From: Chitinophaga sp.
Lineage (GTDB): Bacteria; Bacteroidota; Bacteroidia; Chitinophagales; Chitinophagaceae
Length of the DNA stretch: 64,000 nt
Assembly (NCBI RefSeq): GCF_019236475.1
Contig: NZ_JAFAIX010000012.1
Span: 806,001-870,000 of the forward strand
Direction: 5' to 3'
Part shown: piece after piece, positions 23,976 through 33,767 of the stretch
Layout of the letters: each line of letters begins with the position of its first letter
Position numbering within the stretch: position 1 is the stretch's first letter
Notes under the pieces: model-generated
Database searches by the model: none
What the model was told of the DNA's origin: nothing
Seen by the model: the letters and a program-made list of their open reading frames with translations, nothing else
Translations under genes and position numbers: made by a program

Positions 23976-26006
23976 TTAAAGGGTTTCTTTCAGCCAGTTG
24001 AAAAACTCACGTTGCCATACAATGGCATTCTGTGGTTTCAGTACCCAGTGGTTTTCTTCTGGGAAATACAGCAACTTGCTCTTGATACCTTTCAGTTGTG
24101 CCAACTGGAAGGCTTGCAACCCTTGCTCGATAGGTACGCGGAAGTCGATGCCGCCCTGGATGATAAGAATAGGCGTGTTCCATTTGTTGGCGTACTCACT
24201 TGGGTTGAAGTGTTTATAAGTATCGGCATTGGCTTTATCCCAATATGCGCCGATGTCCCAATTAGCGAACCAGAGTTCTTCGGTGGTGCCGTACCAGCTT
24301 TTCAGATCAAAAAGGCCATCATGTGCAATGAAGGTTTTGAATCTGTTTTCGTGTACGCCTGCCAGCATGTACACAGAGTACCCGCCATAGCTGGCGCCTA
24401 CAGCTCCCAGCCTGCTCTTGTCTACATAACTTTCTTTACTCACATCATCAATAGCGCTCAGATAATCGCGGATCGGCTGTCCTCCCCAATCTTTACTAAT
24501 CGATGCATTCCACTCTACACCATGGCCTGGCATACCACGACGGTTAGGCGCTACTACAATGTAACCCTGTGCCGCCATCAGTTGGAAGTTCCAGCGGTAA
24601 GAATAGAACTGGCTCAGTGCCGATTGTGGTCCGCCCTGGCAGTACAGTAAAGTTGGATATTTCTTAGCAGGATCGAAATCTGGTGGATAGATCACCCAGG
24701 CCAGCATTTCTTTGTTATCAGTGGTTTTGATCCATCTTTTCTCCACTTTGCTCATACCGATCTTATCGTAGGTAGCTTTATTCACCGTGGTAAGCGGTTG
24801 TACGCCGCCTTTGGTCAGATCTACGGTAAACACTTCCGCTGCGTGGTTCATATCAGTACGGGTAACCACCATGGTGTTGCCTGTTTGCGCTACCATATCA
24901 TTGATATCGAAATCGCCGCTGGTAACCTGACGGATATGTTTTTCATTAGTGGCAGCGATATCTTTCTGCAAAGATATTTCCAACAGTTGCTCGGTTCCTT
25001 TAATTACCGCGAGGAAATAGATTTTTTTGCCATCATTGCTAAAGCGCGCGGAGGAAACAGTGCCATCCCAACCTTTGGTCAGGTTGGTTTTAACGCCTGT
25101 TGCACGATTCAGAACAATGATATCATTTTTATCTGCTTCGAAGCCATCATGCGCCATGCTCAGCCACAGCAACTGTTTGCCATCAGGGCTAAAAGACGGT
25201 GTAATATCGTAGCCCATCATGCCTTCAGAAAGATTGGTTGTCTTCCCAGAAGCAATATTATACTCGTAAACATCGGTATTGGTACTTATGGCATAAGCTT
25301 TACCGAATTTCTTTTTACATACGTATACGATGCTTTTTCCGTCTGCACTCCAAATCATATCTTCTGCACCGCCGGAAGGCATTTGTGGGCAATCGTAAGG
25401 CTCTTCTGCCATGATATCCACAGGGGCGCCTACTTTACCATCTTCATAAGTGGCAAAGAATACGTGGGAGAAGTTACCATCTTCCCAAGCATCCCAGTGA
25501 CGGTAGTTCAGGTTATCATAGATCTGAACGTTGGATTTAGGAAGGTCAGTGTAGAAGTCATGACCGGATACTTTTTTGACTTTCACCTCTTTGGAAAAGA
25601 GGATATATTTTCCATCCGGGGAGACACGGATATTCTGCATGCCACCTTCTACATTGGTCTTCTGAACGGGGTTTGATCCGTCGGCGTTCATTTCCCACCA
25701 CTGTCCCTTTAGGGAATATCCGATTTTGTTGCCTGGGAGCAGCGCCACATCACCTTCTGCACCAATCGTATTGGTGAGTTGTTTGGCCTCGCCGCCGACA
25801 AGCGGAATAGAGAAAAGATTTTTCTCACTTTTATTTTCTGAAAGTTTTACTTGGGAAACGCTATAGATAACGGATTTGCCATCTGCAGTCACTGTTTCTC
25901 CACTCACTCTACCTAGCTGCCATAGCAGCTCTGGCGTCATCTTTTCCTGGGCTGATGCTGCCATAGTTGTAAATAATAGTCCTGTCAGTAAAATTGGTTT
26001 ATACAT
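23976..26006 (-). CDS. S9-family prolyl-oligopeptidase-like peptidase
   Basis: 676 aa with signal peptide MYKPILLTGLLFTTMAASAQ. WD40/TolB-like beta-propeller repeats occupy about 25-400 (e.g. VSPDGKYILFSK, FSPDGKQLLWLS, FSNDGKKIYFLA). The alpha/beta-hydrolase domain has nucleophile GASYGGYS (Ser near 538), Asp in IIQGGIDFRVP and His in PEENHWVL near 652: a complete catalytic triad. Members are periplasmic or secreted dipeptidyl- or acylaminoacyl-peptidases. Probably transcribed with the hydratase gene 30 bp downstream. Confidence 0.93.
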   Translation of the reverse strand: MYKPILLTGLLFTTMAASAQEKMTPELLWQLGRVSGETVTADGKSVIYSVSQVKLSENKSEKNLFSIPLVGGEAKQLTNTIGAEGDVALLPGNKIGYSLKGQWWEMNADGSNPVQKTNVEGGMQNIRVSPDGKYILFSKEVKVKKVSGHDFYTDLPKSNVQIYDNLNYRHWDAWEDGNFSHVFFATYEDGKVGAPVDIMAEEPYDCPQMPSGGAEDMIWSADGKSIVYVCKKKFGKAYAISTNTDVYEYNIASGKTTNLSEGMMGYDITPSFSPDGKQLLWLSMAHDGFEADKNDIIVLNRATGVKTNLTKGWDGTVSSARFSNDGKKIYFLAVIKGTEQLLEISLQKDIAATNEKHIRQVTSGDFDINDMVAQTGNTMVVTRTDMNHAAEVFTVDLTKGGVQPLTTVNKATYDKIGMSKVEKRWIKTTDNKEMLAWVIYPPDFDPAKKYPTLLYCQGGPQSALSQFYSYRWNFQLMAAQGYIVVAPNRRGMPGHGVEWNASISKDWGGQPIRDYLSAIDDVSKESYVDKSRLGAVGASYGGYSVYMLAGVHENRFKTFIAHDGLFDLKSWYGTTEELWFANWDIGAYWDKANADTYKHFNPSEYANKWNTPILIIQGGIDFRVPIEQGLQAFQLAQLKGIKSKLLYFPEENHWVLKPQNAIVWQREFFNWLKETL

Positions 26007-26121
26007 GTTCTGAAAGGTTGTTTAGAATCGTATAAATGTAACGATAAATGCTGGTCTAGGATTCATAATTAATAAGATTAACTTTGATCTCCTCAAGTTG
26101 GATATTAAAAATTGGTTGGCT

Positions 26122-27198
26122 ATGTATAGATGTTATTGGTTACTAGTACTGATAATTACAGGAAATTTATTGCCCAAAACGGGCGCTGCGCAAACTTTTT
26201 CGACCGCATTCAAACCCTTTACCGGTACGCCTCGGAGCTATGTTTGCAAACGTACTTTCGATAGTATTCGTATAGACGGGCATCTGGATGAAGATTCTTG
26301 GAAAGCGGCAACTTGGTCTTCAGATTTTACGGATATTGAAGGGAGTCGAATGCCCGCACCGAATTACCGTACACGTATTAAATTATTATGGGACGAAAAG
26401 TATTTATACATTGCTGCCTGGTTGCAGGAGCCACATGTATGGGCTACACTGAAAGATCACGACGCGATTATATTTCATGATAATGATTTTGAAGTATTCA
26501 TAGATCCAGACGGGGATTCTCATCAATACTTTGAGTTGGAAATCAATGCCCTCAATACTGTTATGGATCTGTTTATGAACAAGCCATATCGTAATGGAGG
26601 CCAGGCCATGCTTAACTGGGACACAAAAGGATTATTAACTGCTGTAAGTGTAAACGGAACACTGAATAATCCAAATGATATTGATTCTTCTTGGACAGTA
26701 GAAATGGCTATTCCATTCAGTGCGCTGCGTTATTTCGGAGAGAAAGAACGTCCAGCAGATGGCAACACCTGGCGTATCAACTTTTCCCGCGTAGAATGGG
26801 ATACTGATATCCGTGACGGGAAATATGTGAAACGCGGAAACCCAGAGCATAACTGGGTTTGGAGCGCTCAGGATATTATCAACATGCATGCTCCTGAAAG
26901 ATGGGGATATCTGCAGTTCTCCGAACAAAAAGCAAATGCAGGTACAGTGGCATTCAAAATGCCGGCAGAAGAAGAGATCAAACAACAATTATGGCTGGCA
27001 TATTATGCGCAGCAGGAATATCGCTTTAAAAACGGACGCTATGCTAGTGCTGCGGCCCAGTTGAAACTGGCCGCGGGCAAGTATCCGCTGCAAATAGAAG
27101 GCATCAGCGGACAATTCACCGCCACTATAAAAGTGCCATCCTTGCAGAAATCCATCAGCATTAATCAAGAAGGAAAAATCTGGTCAGATAAATTATAA
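26122..27198 (+). CDS. Secreted CBM9-like carbohydrate-binding protein
   Basis: 358 aa from ATG 26122 (an in-frame TTG at 26098 is less likely). Signal peptide MYRCYWLLVLIITGNLLPKTGAAQ. A CBM9-like fold starts near residue 45 with IDGHLDEDSWKAATWSSDF, then LLWDEKYLYIAAWLQEPHVW, the acidic HDNDFEVFIDPDGD and YFELEINALNTVMDL, SWTVEMAIPFSAL and WRINFSRVEW: the usual CBM9-like blocks in Bacteroidota. No catalytic domain. Five bp upstream of a putative glycosidase gene, so the two probably act on the same glycan. Confidence 0.85.
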   Translation: MYRCYWLLVLIITGNLLPKTGAAQTFSTAFKPFTGTPRSYVCKRTFDSIRIDGHLDEDSWKAATWSSDFTDIEGSRMPAPNYRTRIKLLWDEKYLYIAAWLQEPHVWATLKDHDAIIFHDNDFEVFIDPDGDSHQYFELEINALNTVMDLFMNKPYRNGGQAMLNWDTKGLLTAVSVNGTLNNPNDIDSSWTVEMAIPFSALRYFGEKERPADGNTWRINFSRVEWDTDIRDGKYVKRGNPEHNWVWSAQDIINMHAPERWGYLQFSEQKANAGTVAFKMPAEEEIKQQLWLAYYAQQEYRFKNGRYASAAAQLKLAAGKYPLQIEGISGQFTATIKVPSLQKSISINQEGKIWSDKL

Positions 27199-27203
27199 CG
27201 GTA

Positions 27204-28283
27204 ATGAATAAACGTCATTTTATCAAAACACTTGGACTGGCAGGAGTAGCTATGGCTGCACCTAAATTACCAGCGAGTGCTGAAGAGAAATCCGCGTCTA
27301 TCCTTGAACGCAGGGGTGTTTCGCACAGGGTATGGATTAATCCGGATCATAAAGAAAAATATGAGGATCTGGTAAAGAAGTATGCCGGTTATAAGAAAGC
27401 AGGTATTGCAGATATCATGTTTGAAGCCGATAGCGAACAGCATTTCAAAGCGGCCAAAGCTAATGGTATCAAGGCACATCGCTGGATATGGACGATGAAC
27501 AGAGGCGAAAAAGACCTGTTGGAAAGTCATCCGGAATGGTATGCACAAAACCGTAAAGGTGAATCCTGCGCTACTCACCCTCCTTATGTGGGCTATTATC
27601 GCTGGCTTTGCCCTAGTAAACCAGAAGTGGTAAATTACCTGAAATCCCAGGTAGAACAGAGCTTACAAAAGGATTATGTAGATGGCATTCACCTAGATTA
27701 CGTGCGTTTCTGCGATGTAATTCTACCGGTAAACCTCTGGAGCCACTATAGTATAGATCAGTCAAAAGAATTACCGGAATATGATTTCTGCTACTGCGAT
27801 ACCTGTAGGAAAAACTATAAAGATAAATATGGCGTAGATCCGATGGATATTGAGCATCCGGATCAAAGTCCTTCTTGGCGTAAATATCGTTACGACCGTA
27901 TTACGAATGTGGTGAATAACCTCGCACAGGTAGCCAAACAACATAAGAAAGCAATTTCCGCAGCGGTGTTCCCAACACCTGAAATTGCAAAACGGATTGT
28001 ACGTCAAGACTGGACCAACTGGCCACTCACAGCAGTATGCCCTATGATTTATCATGGCTTCTACCGGGAGAAAATCGTCTGGATTGGTGATGCAGTAGCG
28101 GAAGGTGTGAAGGGCCTGCATGGCGCATTCCCACTATACGCCGGACTGTACATGCCCGACTTTAATAAGAACTACGATGATTTCAGGGAAGCAGTGAGAC
28201 TGGCGATCGATAACGGTGCGGCAGGTGTATCCATTTTTGGAGAAGTGACGCCAGAAGTACTGAAAGTATTGGCGGAATCGTAA
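27204..28283 (+). CDS. Putative glycoside hydrolase (family-10-like TIM barrel), Tat-type leader
   Basis: 359 aa. N terminus MNKRHFIKTLGLAGVAMAAP resembles the RHFIKTLGLAG twin-residue leaders of exported Bacteroidota enzymes, though it lacks a full RR pair. The body follows a TIM-barrel pattern: IADIMFEADSEQHF, IKAHRWIWTMNRGE, YVDGIHLDYVRFCD (strand-4 acid candidate Asp/Glu), VCPMIYHGFYRE and GAAGVSIFGEV. It resembles the YngK/DUF187-type putative glycosidases. A CYCDTCRKNY cysteine cluster near residue 195 is unusual for an exported enzyme. Pairs with the CBM9-like gene; substrate unknown. Confidence 0.7.
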   Translation: MNKRHFIKTLGLAGVAMAAPKLPASAEEKSASILERRGVSHRVWINPDHKEKYEDLVKKYAGYKKAGIADIMFEADSEQHFKAAKANGIKAHRWIWTMNRGEKDLLESHPEWYAQNRKGESCATHPPYVGYYRWLCPSKPEVVNYLKSQVEQSLQKDYVDGIHLDYVRFCDVILPVNLWSHYSIDQSKELPEYDFCYCDTCRKNYKDKYGVDPMDIEHPDQSPSWRKYRYDRITNVVNNLAQVAKQHKKAISAAVFPTPEIAKRIVRQDWTNWPLTAVCPMIYHGFYREKIVWIGDAVAEGVKGLHGAFPLYAGLYMPDFNKNYDDFREAVRLAIDNGAAGVSIFGEVTPEVLKVLAES

Positions 28284-28325
28284 ACGAAATGTTCCTACCC
28301 CACCGGGCAGAATCGACGATAAAAT

Positions 28326-28362
28326 AAAAAAACCGGAAGTGATGTCACTTCCGGTTTTTTTT
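28326..28362. terminator. Bidirectional terminator between convergent glycan genes
   Basis: AACCGGAAGTGA and TCACTTCCGGTT form a long stem flanked by A-rich and T-rich tracts on both sides. Confidence 0.93.
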
Positions 28363-28386
28363 ATAAAGCCTGTTCGCTTAAATATA

Positions 28387-30675
28387 TTAGAACTTGTTGA
28401 AAGGTCTGTCTGCAACAGCTTTCCCGAAGTTTGCATTTGGCGTTTTACCCATAGTGATTTCCAGCGTACCACCTTTTACTACATCATTGTGCATGATATA
28501 GCTTTTCGTATATGGTTTACCGTTAAGTTTCACACTTTGAATATAGATATTCTCAGGGCTATTGTTAATGGTTTGTACCGTGAATTTTTTGCCGTCTTTT
28601 AGGGAGATAGCAGCTTTGGTGAACAGCGGACTACCAAAAACATACATGCCATTAGCAGGGTTTACGGGGTAGAAGCCCAATGAGCTGAACACGTACCAAG
28701 AAGACATCGCGCCACAATCTTCGTTACCAGCAAGACCTTCTGGTTTATCGAAGTAGAAATCTTTCATCACCTGTCTTACTTTCTCGGCAGTTTTCCACTG
28801 ATCGCCGGCATAAGCATACATATACGTCACGTGATGGCTAGGCTCATTACCATGCGCATACATACCAATCAGGCCGGAGATATCGCTGGAGGCTTCTGCG
28901 CCCATATCGCCTTTGGCCGTGAAGAGGCTATCCAGTTTGCGGGAGAATGCAGCATCGCCGCCCATGAGGTGAACGAGTCCTTCCACATCTTGTGGTACCA
29001 GCCAAGTATATTGCCAGCCGTTACCTTCTGTGAAGTCGCCTTTCTCGTGGATAGAGTTGAATGGATCGTAAGGTGTTTTCCAGCTACCATCACTCATACG
29101 AGGGCGTACGAATTTAATAGTGCTGTCGAAATAGTTTTTATAGTAGCCTGCGCGTTTTTTATAGTATTCGAAATCTTCGGTTTTGCCGAGTTTCTTTGCC
29201 ATAGCAGCGATACACCAGTCGTCGATGGCATATTCCATTGCTTTGGAAACAGATTCGTATTCTTTATCTGCAGGGATATATCCTCTTTCCTTTACATATT
29301 TTACACCCAGGTCATCGCGAGTAGAAGAGGCTTTCATAGCTTCAAAAGCTTCTTCGGCGCTGAAGCCTTTATAACCTTTGAGGTACGCATCCACGATCAT
29401 TGGCACGGAATGATAACCCACCATACAGTTGGTTTCGCTTCCTACTAGTGGCCAGATAGGCAATTTGCCTTGTTGTTTGTAGATGGTCAGCAAAGAGTTA
29501 ATGAAGCTGTTCACTTTTTCCGGATGGAGAATAGTGCTCAGCGGGCCCCAAGAGCGGTAAATATCCCAGTTGGAAAATACGGTATAGTTATCGAATCCTG
29601 GATTGGCGTATACTTTTTTATCAGTACCACGATAAGCGCCATTATGATCGTTGAAAAGGATCGGAGCAATCATCGTGTGATAGAGGGCAGTATAGAAAGT
29701 ACGACGAACAGCCGGATCTGTGGTCTCGATGTCTACGCGGGAAAGTTCTTTATCCCATTTGGCATTGGCATTATTTACCACTTTCGCGAAATCCCATCCT
29801 GGCATTTCCGCAGTGATATTGGCCAATGCATTTTCGCTGCTAACAGGAGAAATACCTACTTTCAGCATTACCTGTCCTGGTGATTTAGCAAAGCTCATCA
29901 CCGCTTTAGCGCCAACGGCTTTTACTTCGTTGCCGCTTACTTTTTTATCTCCGTCGAAGAAGGAAACATCTTTTAAAGGAACGTTACTTTTGATAGTAAA
30001 CCATAGGCGCTGATCAACGGCCCATCCTTTGGAGTAGCGGTATCCGACGAGGGTATAGTCGTCTACCTTCTGAAAATAAGACTCTACGGCAGCATCCCAG
30101 CCAATACCTTCTTTCAGGTCCACGATGATGTTGGCCTGTTGATTTTGTGGGAAGGTATAACGATGCAGGGCTACACGTTCAGTAGCAGTCAGTTCAACAT
30201 CTGTATTGTAATCGTCCAGGTGAACGGAGTAGTAGCCTGGTCTTACTTTTTCTTTTTGATGCGAGTAGTGGGAGCCGTATCCGGAAGTTGGATTTTCCTG
30301 TGTACCACGATTGGTGCGTACATTGCCGGTATAAGGCATGACGAGCACATCTCCGAGGTCGCCGATACCGGTTCCACTCAGGTGCATCTGTGAAAATCCA
30401 ATCACCACGCTATCTGAATAGTGATAACCAGAGCACCAATCCCAACCCTTTACGATATTGGTAGGACCTACCTGTACGGCGCCAAAAGGTACGCTGGCAC
30501 CTACAAATACGTGTCCGTGGCCTCCAGAGCCGATGTATGGATCAACGGCTGCTAGCGCTTTACTTTCTTTGAATGTGTTGGCAGCTGTCGGTTTATTCTG
30601 TGCGCCTGCCTGAATGCCGCAACATACCATCGCAGTGAGTGCGAGGGTGCGACCTATCTTGAATCCCGGTAACAT
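28387..30675 (-). CDS. GH92 family alpha-mannosidase
   Basis: 762 aa from ATG at 30673-30675, which gives the signal peptide MLPGFKIGRTLALTAMVCCGIQAGAQ; an ATG 33 bp upstream only adds residues. Family-92 landmarks: VDPYIGSGGHGHVFVGASVPFG near the mature N terminus, FSQMHLSGTGIGDLGDVLVMP, IYRSWGPLSTILHPE, NGWQYTWLVPQDVEGL, GNEPSHHVTYMYAYAG and GNEDCGAMSSWYVFSSLGFYPV. These calcium-dependent exo-alpha-mannosidases trim mannose from N-glycans or fungal mannan in the periplasm or outside the cell. Key Glu/Asp-containing blocks appear intact. Confidence 0.96.
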   Translation of the reverse strand: MLPGFKIGRTLALTAMVCCGIQAGAQNKPTAANTFKESKALAAVDPYIGSGGHGHVFVGASVPFGAVQVGPTNIVKGWDWCSGYHYSDSVVIGFSQMHLSGTGIGDLGDVLVMPYTGNVRTNRGTQENPTSGYGSHYSHQKEKVRPGYYSVHLDDYNTDVELTATERVALHRYTFPQNQQANIIVDLKEGIGWDAAVESYFQKVDDYTLVGYRYSKGWAVDQRLWFTIKSNVPLKDVSFFDGDKKVSGNEVKAVGAKAVMSFAKSPGQVMLKVGISPVSSENALANITAEMPGWDFAKVVNNANAKWDKELSRVDIETTDPAVRRTFYTALYHTMIAPILFNDHNGAYRGTDKKVYANPGFDNYTVFSNWDIYRSWGPLSTILHPEKVNSFINSLLTIYKQQGKLPIWPLVGSETNCMVGYHSVPMIVDAYLKGYKGFSAEEAFEAMKASSTRDDLGVKYVKERGYIPADKEYESVSKAMEYAIDDWCIAAMAKKLGKTEDFEYYKKRAGYYKNYFDSTIKFVRPRMSDGSWKTPYDPFNSIHEKGDFTEGNGWQYTWLVPQDVEGLVHLMGGDAAFSRKLDSLFTAKGDMGAEASSDISGLIGMYAHGNEPSHHVTYMYAYAGDQWKTAEKVRQVMKDFYFDKPEGLAGNEDCGAMSSWYVFSSLGFYPVNPANGMYVFGSPLFTKAAISLKDGKKFTVQTINNSPENIYIQSVKLNGKPYTKSYIMHNDVVKGGTLEITMGKTPNANFGKAVADRPFNKF

Positions 30676-30733
30676 AAACAAAACCTTTAAACCAGCAAGA
30701 TACGTCACTATGTTATATGAAATTTGCTAAATT

Positions 30734-31948
30734 TTATACGTGCGTTAGCTCTTGGAACCCAGAATCCACCGAGGTTGCAGCGGATTTTGTGAGGGAAAGA
30801 AATTGTTTGGTAAGAATTTCGTATACAATCATCAGGTATAAAACCAAGCAGGGTAAGGCTTTCAGCGCATATGGAACTGCCAGATTTTTTCTGAACCATG
30901 GTGTGAGCAAATCCGAGTGAGAGAAACTGACCAGTAGAATGGCAAAAAACAGAAATATATTTTTCCACCTGGCAGGAGTCTGAATCACATACCAGATACA
31001 GATTGCCGGAACTGCAATGATGTAGGTAGGCGACTCAGAGCTACTGCTAAATAATACAGGGAAAAGTAGAACAGAGCATAGGATATAAAAACGGTAATTA
31101 ATATCTCTTCGATAACGGAGCATTAAATATTGTGCAGCAAACAGGATGGTGCCCGGTATCAGTACCGCCAGATCGCTCAAATTAGGCAAACGTAATACCC
31201 GCTTGATAAATCCACCTGCGGAAATATCCTGGAAACTAGCTAGGTCTGACTGGTTTTTAGCATTTTTATGCACCAGGGCTGTGAGCCATTCCTGGTAAGA
31301 ATTTACAACGTAAGAAGGGGAAGATATCACCATCGGCAGTACGAAGAGAAGGCCTGTCCACAGGAAAAGACCTGTAATGAAGCGCTTCGGGTGACTGCTA
31401 AAAAAGAAAAAAGCCAGGCCCACAATACCATATACTTTGGTAAGGGTTCCTAATATAATACAAAGGGTAGCGAGATAATCTTTCCCTTTGATGGTAAAGG
31501 CAAATGTCAGCAGGAGTAAAGCCAGAATGAACTGATTGAGTTGAAACCAGCCGCTGGCACCCAATAATTCCTGGCTGCAAAGGAGCAAAATGATATTCTG
31601 TTGTACGCGTTGCAGTGGTAATTGTCTGATCCCGTAGAAAATAGCGCCTGCCCCAGCGAGCGACCATAACAATGCTCCAATCTTTATCGGCAGCACGGCA
31701 AATGGCGCAATCAAAATACTGAAAACCGGACCATACAGGTTTACATCAAAGTATTCGGCAGGGTATTCAATATACAGTGGTTGCTGATGGATTAGGTGGA
31801 AAAATACCTGTCGGAAGATGAGGAAATTATTATACTGACCTCGAGAAATTTCTGTGATGGCGCCCAAAAAAGCAAATCCAAACCAAAGAAGAGCTATTAA
31901 CCAATCTTTCTCTCCAAGAAAAGTCAACACATTCCTTTTTGCACGCAT
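30734..31948 (-). CDS. Multi-pass membrane glycosyltransferase, GT87 (DUF2029) type
   Basis: 404 aa with about ten membrane helices. N-terminal loop IEYPAEYFDVNLYGPVFSI and the LPLQRVQ / LLFTFAFTIKGKDYLAT pattern are typical of GT87 polyprenyl-phosphate-mannose-dependent mannosyltransferases, as is GLALVLK-like TLTKVYGIVGLAFF. It would move mannose or a related sugar from a lipid carrier to an acceptor on the periplasmic side of the inner membrane. Acceptor unknown. Next to, but transcribed separately from, the GH92 mannosidase (58 bp gap). Confidence 0.8.
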   Translation of the reverse strand: MRAKRNVLTFLGEKDWLIALLWFGFAFLGAITEISRGQYNNFLIFRQVFFHLIHQQPLYIEYPAEYFDVNLYGPVFSILIAPFAVLPIKIGALLWSLAGAGAIFYGIRQLPLQRVQQNIILLLCSQELLGASGWFQLNQFILALLLLTFAFTIKGKDYLATLCIILGTLTKVYGIVGLAFFFFSSHPKRFITGLFLWTGLLFVLPMVISSPSYVVNSYQEWLTALVHKNAKNQSDLASFQDISAGGFIKRVLRLPNLSDLAVLIPGTILFAAQYLMLRYRRDINYRFYILCSVLLFPVLFSSSSESPTYIIAVPAICIWYVIQTPARWKNIFLFFAILLVSFSHSDLLTPWFRKNLAVPYALKALPCLVLYLMIVYEILTKQFLSLTKSAATSVDSGFQELTHV

Positions 31949-32052
31949 GACAGTTAAGTTGTATATAAAAATGAAACTACAGTACGGAATCTAGGTACAA
32001 CTTAATGACGCATGACACGTGTCTCACCCTCTACTTCTTCCTCAGTAAAATT

Positions 32053-32241
32053 TTAATCATTGTGGGAAAACCAGTCGCGAGAACGCTGATTGAGAATAGT
32101 GATAGCTAAAAATGTAATGATAATCATTACAATACATATTGCAGAAATGGCAGCTAAAATCATAGAAAAAACATTTAGACATAACAATCCATCTACAAGA
32201 TATAGCATATAGCTGGAATATTTATCTAATTTCACTGCCAT
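32053..32241 (-). CDS. Possible small membrane protein
   Basis: 62 aa from ATG 32239-32241 (another ATG at 32265 is possible but would collide with the divergent gene start). One long hydrophobic helix (NVFSMILAAISAICIVMIIITFLAITIL) and a charged tail NQRSRDWFSHND. No family recognised; divergent from the aspartic protease gene by 25 bp. Might be spurious. Confidence 0.35.
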   Translation of the reverse strand: MAVKLDKYSSYMLYLVDGLLCLNVFSMILAAISAICIVMIIITFLAITILNQRSRDWFSHND

Positions 32242-32266
32242 AAACCAACCGTTAAAAAAAGACATC

Positions 32267-33751
32267 GTGAAAAAAATGATCCTGTACACAGGCATATTGT
32301 TATGCCTGGTGCACAACGTGCGTGCACAAAATGCTAAGGAATTTCTCCAATCATTTGAGACAGTCACCCGCAATAAAAGCGTGGAACAAGCCAAAGCACT
32401 TCTCTCCCCTGCGTTTCATGTTGGCTTCTACCCTGCTCCCTATGCATACGGAATGTTGGACAAAGCCTTTCGGAAAGACAGTCTCCAGAAACTGGTATTG
32501 AAAAAAGAAGAAACACTGCCTTCGGGAAAAAGGCTGTTGGTGAAGTATTACAACGAAGGACAAAAACCTTTCGAGACTTGGCTGTACCTCGACAGCGCCA
32601 ATAAGCTCACTAAGGTGCAGTACTATGATGTATTGGCAGGCGTGGATCTGGAGAAGCCATCTGTATTGGCGGCAGTAATTCCGTTTACATTCCGTCGTGG
32701 TCAGATTATCATTACGCTTACCTTGAATGATAACCCCAAGCCGCTGAAATTGCTCTTTGATACTGGTGCAGACGGTATGGGGCTGAAAAAAAGTGTGGCG
32801 GATGAATTGGGCATTACCGCTTCCAGGAAGCAAAACGCCAGTGTGGTTGGCGCTTCTGCACAGATAGGCATTGCCAGCGGCATTACTATGCGTCTCGATA
32901 CATTAACAATTCCCAACAATAACAGCGCTATTTTCCCTCAATTTGACGCGGAGCTCGACGGACTTTTCGGTGCTAATTTCCTGCGTAACTACATCACAGC
33001 CATCGACTTCGACAAACAAGTAATTCGCCTGTATACCATCGGAAAGTTTAATTATCCTGCCGAAGCGGCACTGCTGCCATTGGATTATTCCCGCGGTGTA
33101 CCGGGCATTCAGAGCAAAGTGACATTGAATAATGGGAAGGTATTAGATGGTGAATTCCATTTCGATACAGGGGCAGGTTATCCGATGATCCTCTTTGGCC
33201 CTTCTGTACATAGGCATCAACTGGAAGAAAATTTCGCAGTGGAGTCTCAAAGTACCACTACCAGTATGGGACATTCTTCACCTGTTGTGAACGGCGTATT
33301 TACAGGCGTTGAAGTGGGGAAATGGCAACTGGGCAGCTTTACAGGCACCATGCAGCAATATCGGGAAGGTGATGAGAAATGGTCGCCAAGTGGAGATGGA
33401 AGCTTTGGTATTGAATTGATTAACCGCTTTAATTGGATCATCAACTTGGCAGATCATCAGTTTGCTGCAATTCCTAATAACAATTTTTCCATGCCAGCTA
33501 ATTTTTGGATGAAGCATGTTGAATGGGGATTTGTAAATGGAAAGATGATCGTTAAAAGATTCATGCAAGGTTCAAGTGCGGCGGATAGTGGGATTTCCGA
33601 AAATGATGAAGTCATGAGCATTAACGGTGTGAAAGCGGAAGTATTCCAGGATATCGCCAATATTAAGAAATACCAAGAATTATGGAAAAATCAGGAGCTG
33701 AAAGTGGAAGTGAATAAATTCGGGAAACCCTGGAAAATAGATATTCCTTAA
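32267..33751 (+). CDS. Retropepsin-like aspartic protease with C-terminal PDZ domain
   Basis: 494 aa from a GTG at 32267 (ATG at 32276 also possible). Signal peptide VKKMILYTGILLCLVHNVRAQ. Two retropepsin-like lobes, each with a DTGA catalytic motif: LLFDTGADGMGLKK near residue 164 and FHFDTGAGYPMILFG near 300, so both aspartates of a pepsin-like pair are on one chain. A C-terminal PDZ-like segment (~425-490: GSSAADSGISENDEVMSING) could bind substrate tails. Likely periplasmic. Same strand as the ABC exporter 16 bp downstream. Confidence 0.88.
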   Translation: MKKMILYTGILLCLVHNVRAQNAKEFLQSFETVTRNKSVEQAKALLSPAFHVGFYPAPYAYGMLDKAFRKDSLQKLVLKKEETLPSGKRLLVKYYNEGQKPFETWLYLDSANKLTKVQYYDVLAGVDLEKPSVLAAVIPFTFRRGQIIITLTLNDNPKPLKLLFDTGADGMGLKKSVADELGITASRKQNASVVGASAQIGIASGITMRLDTLTIPNNNSAIFPQFDAELDGLFGANFLRNYITAIDFDKQVIRLYTIGKFNYPAEAALLPLDYSRGVPGIQSKVTLNNGKVLDGEFHFDTGAGYPMILFGPSVHRHQLEENFAVESQSTTTSMGHSSPVVNGVFTGVEVGKWQLGSFTGTMQQYREGDEKWSPSGDGSFGIELINRFNWIINLADHQFAAIPNNNFSMPANFWMKHVEWGFVNGKMIVKRFMQGSSAADSGISENDEVMSINGVKAEVFQDIANIKKYQELWKNQELKVEVNKFGKPWKIDIP

Positions 33752-33767
33752 TTCGTAAATTCAGGTC

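Noticed and set aside
24798..25676. Long rightward ORF antisense to the S9 peptidase
   Set aside because: Shadow of a well-supported gene, with no domain or start signal of its own.
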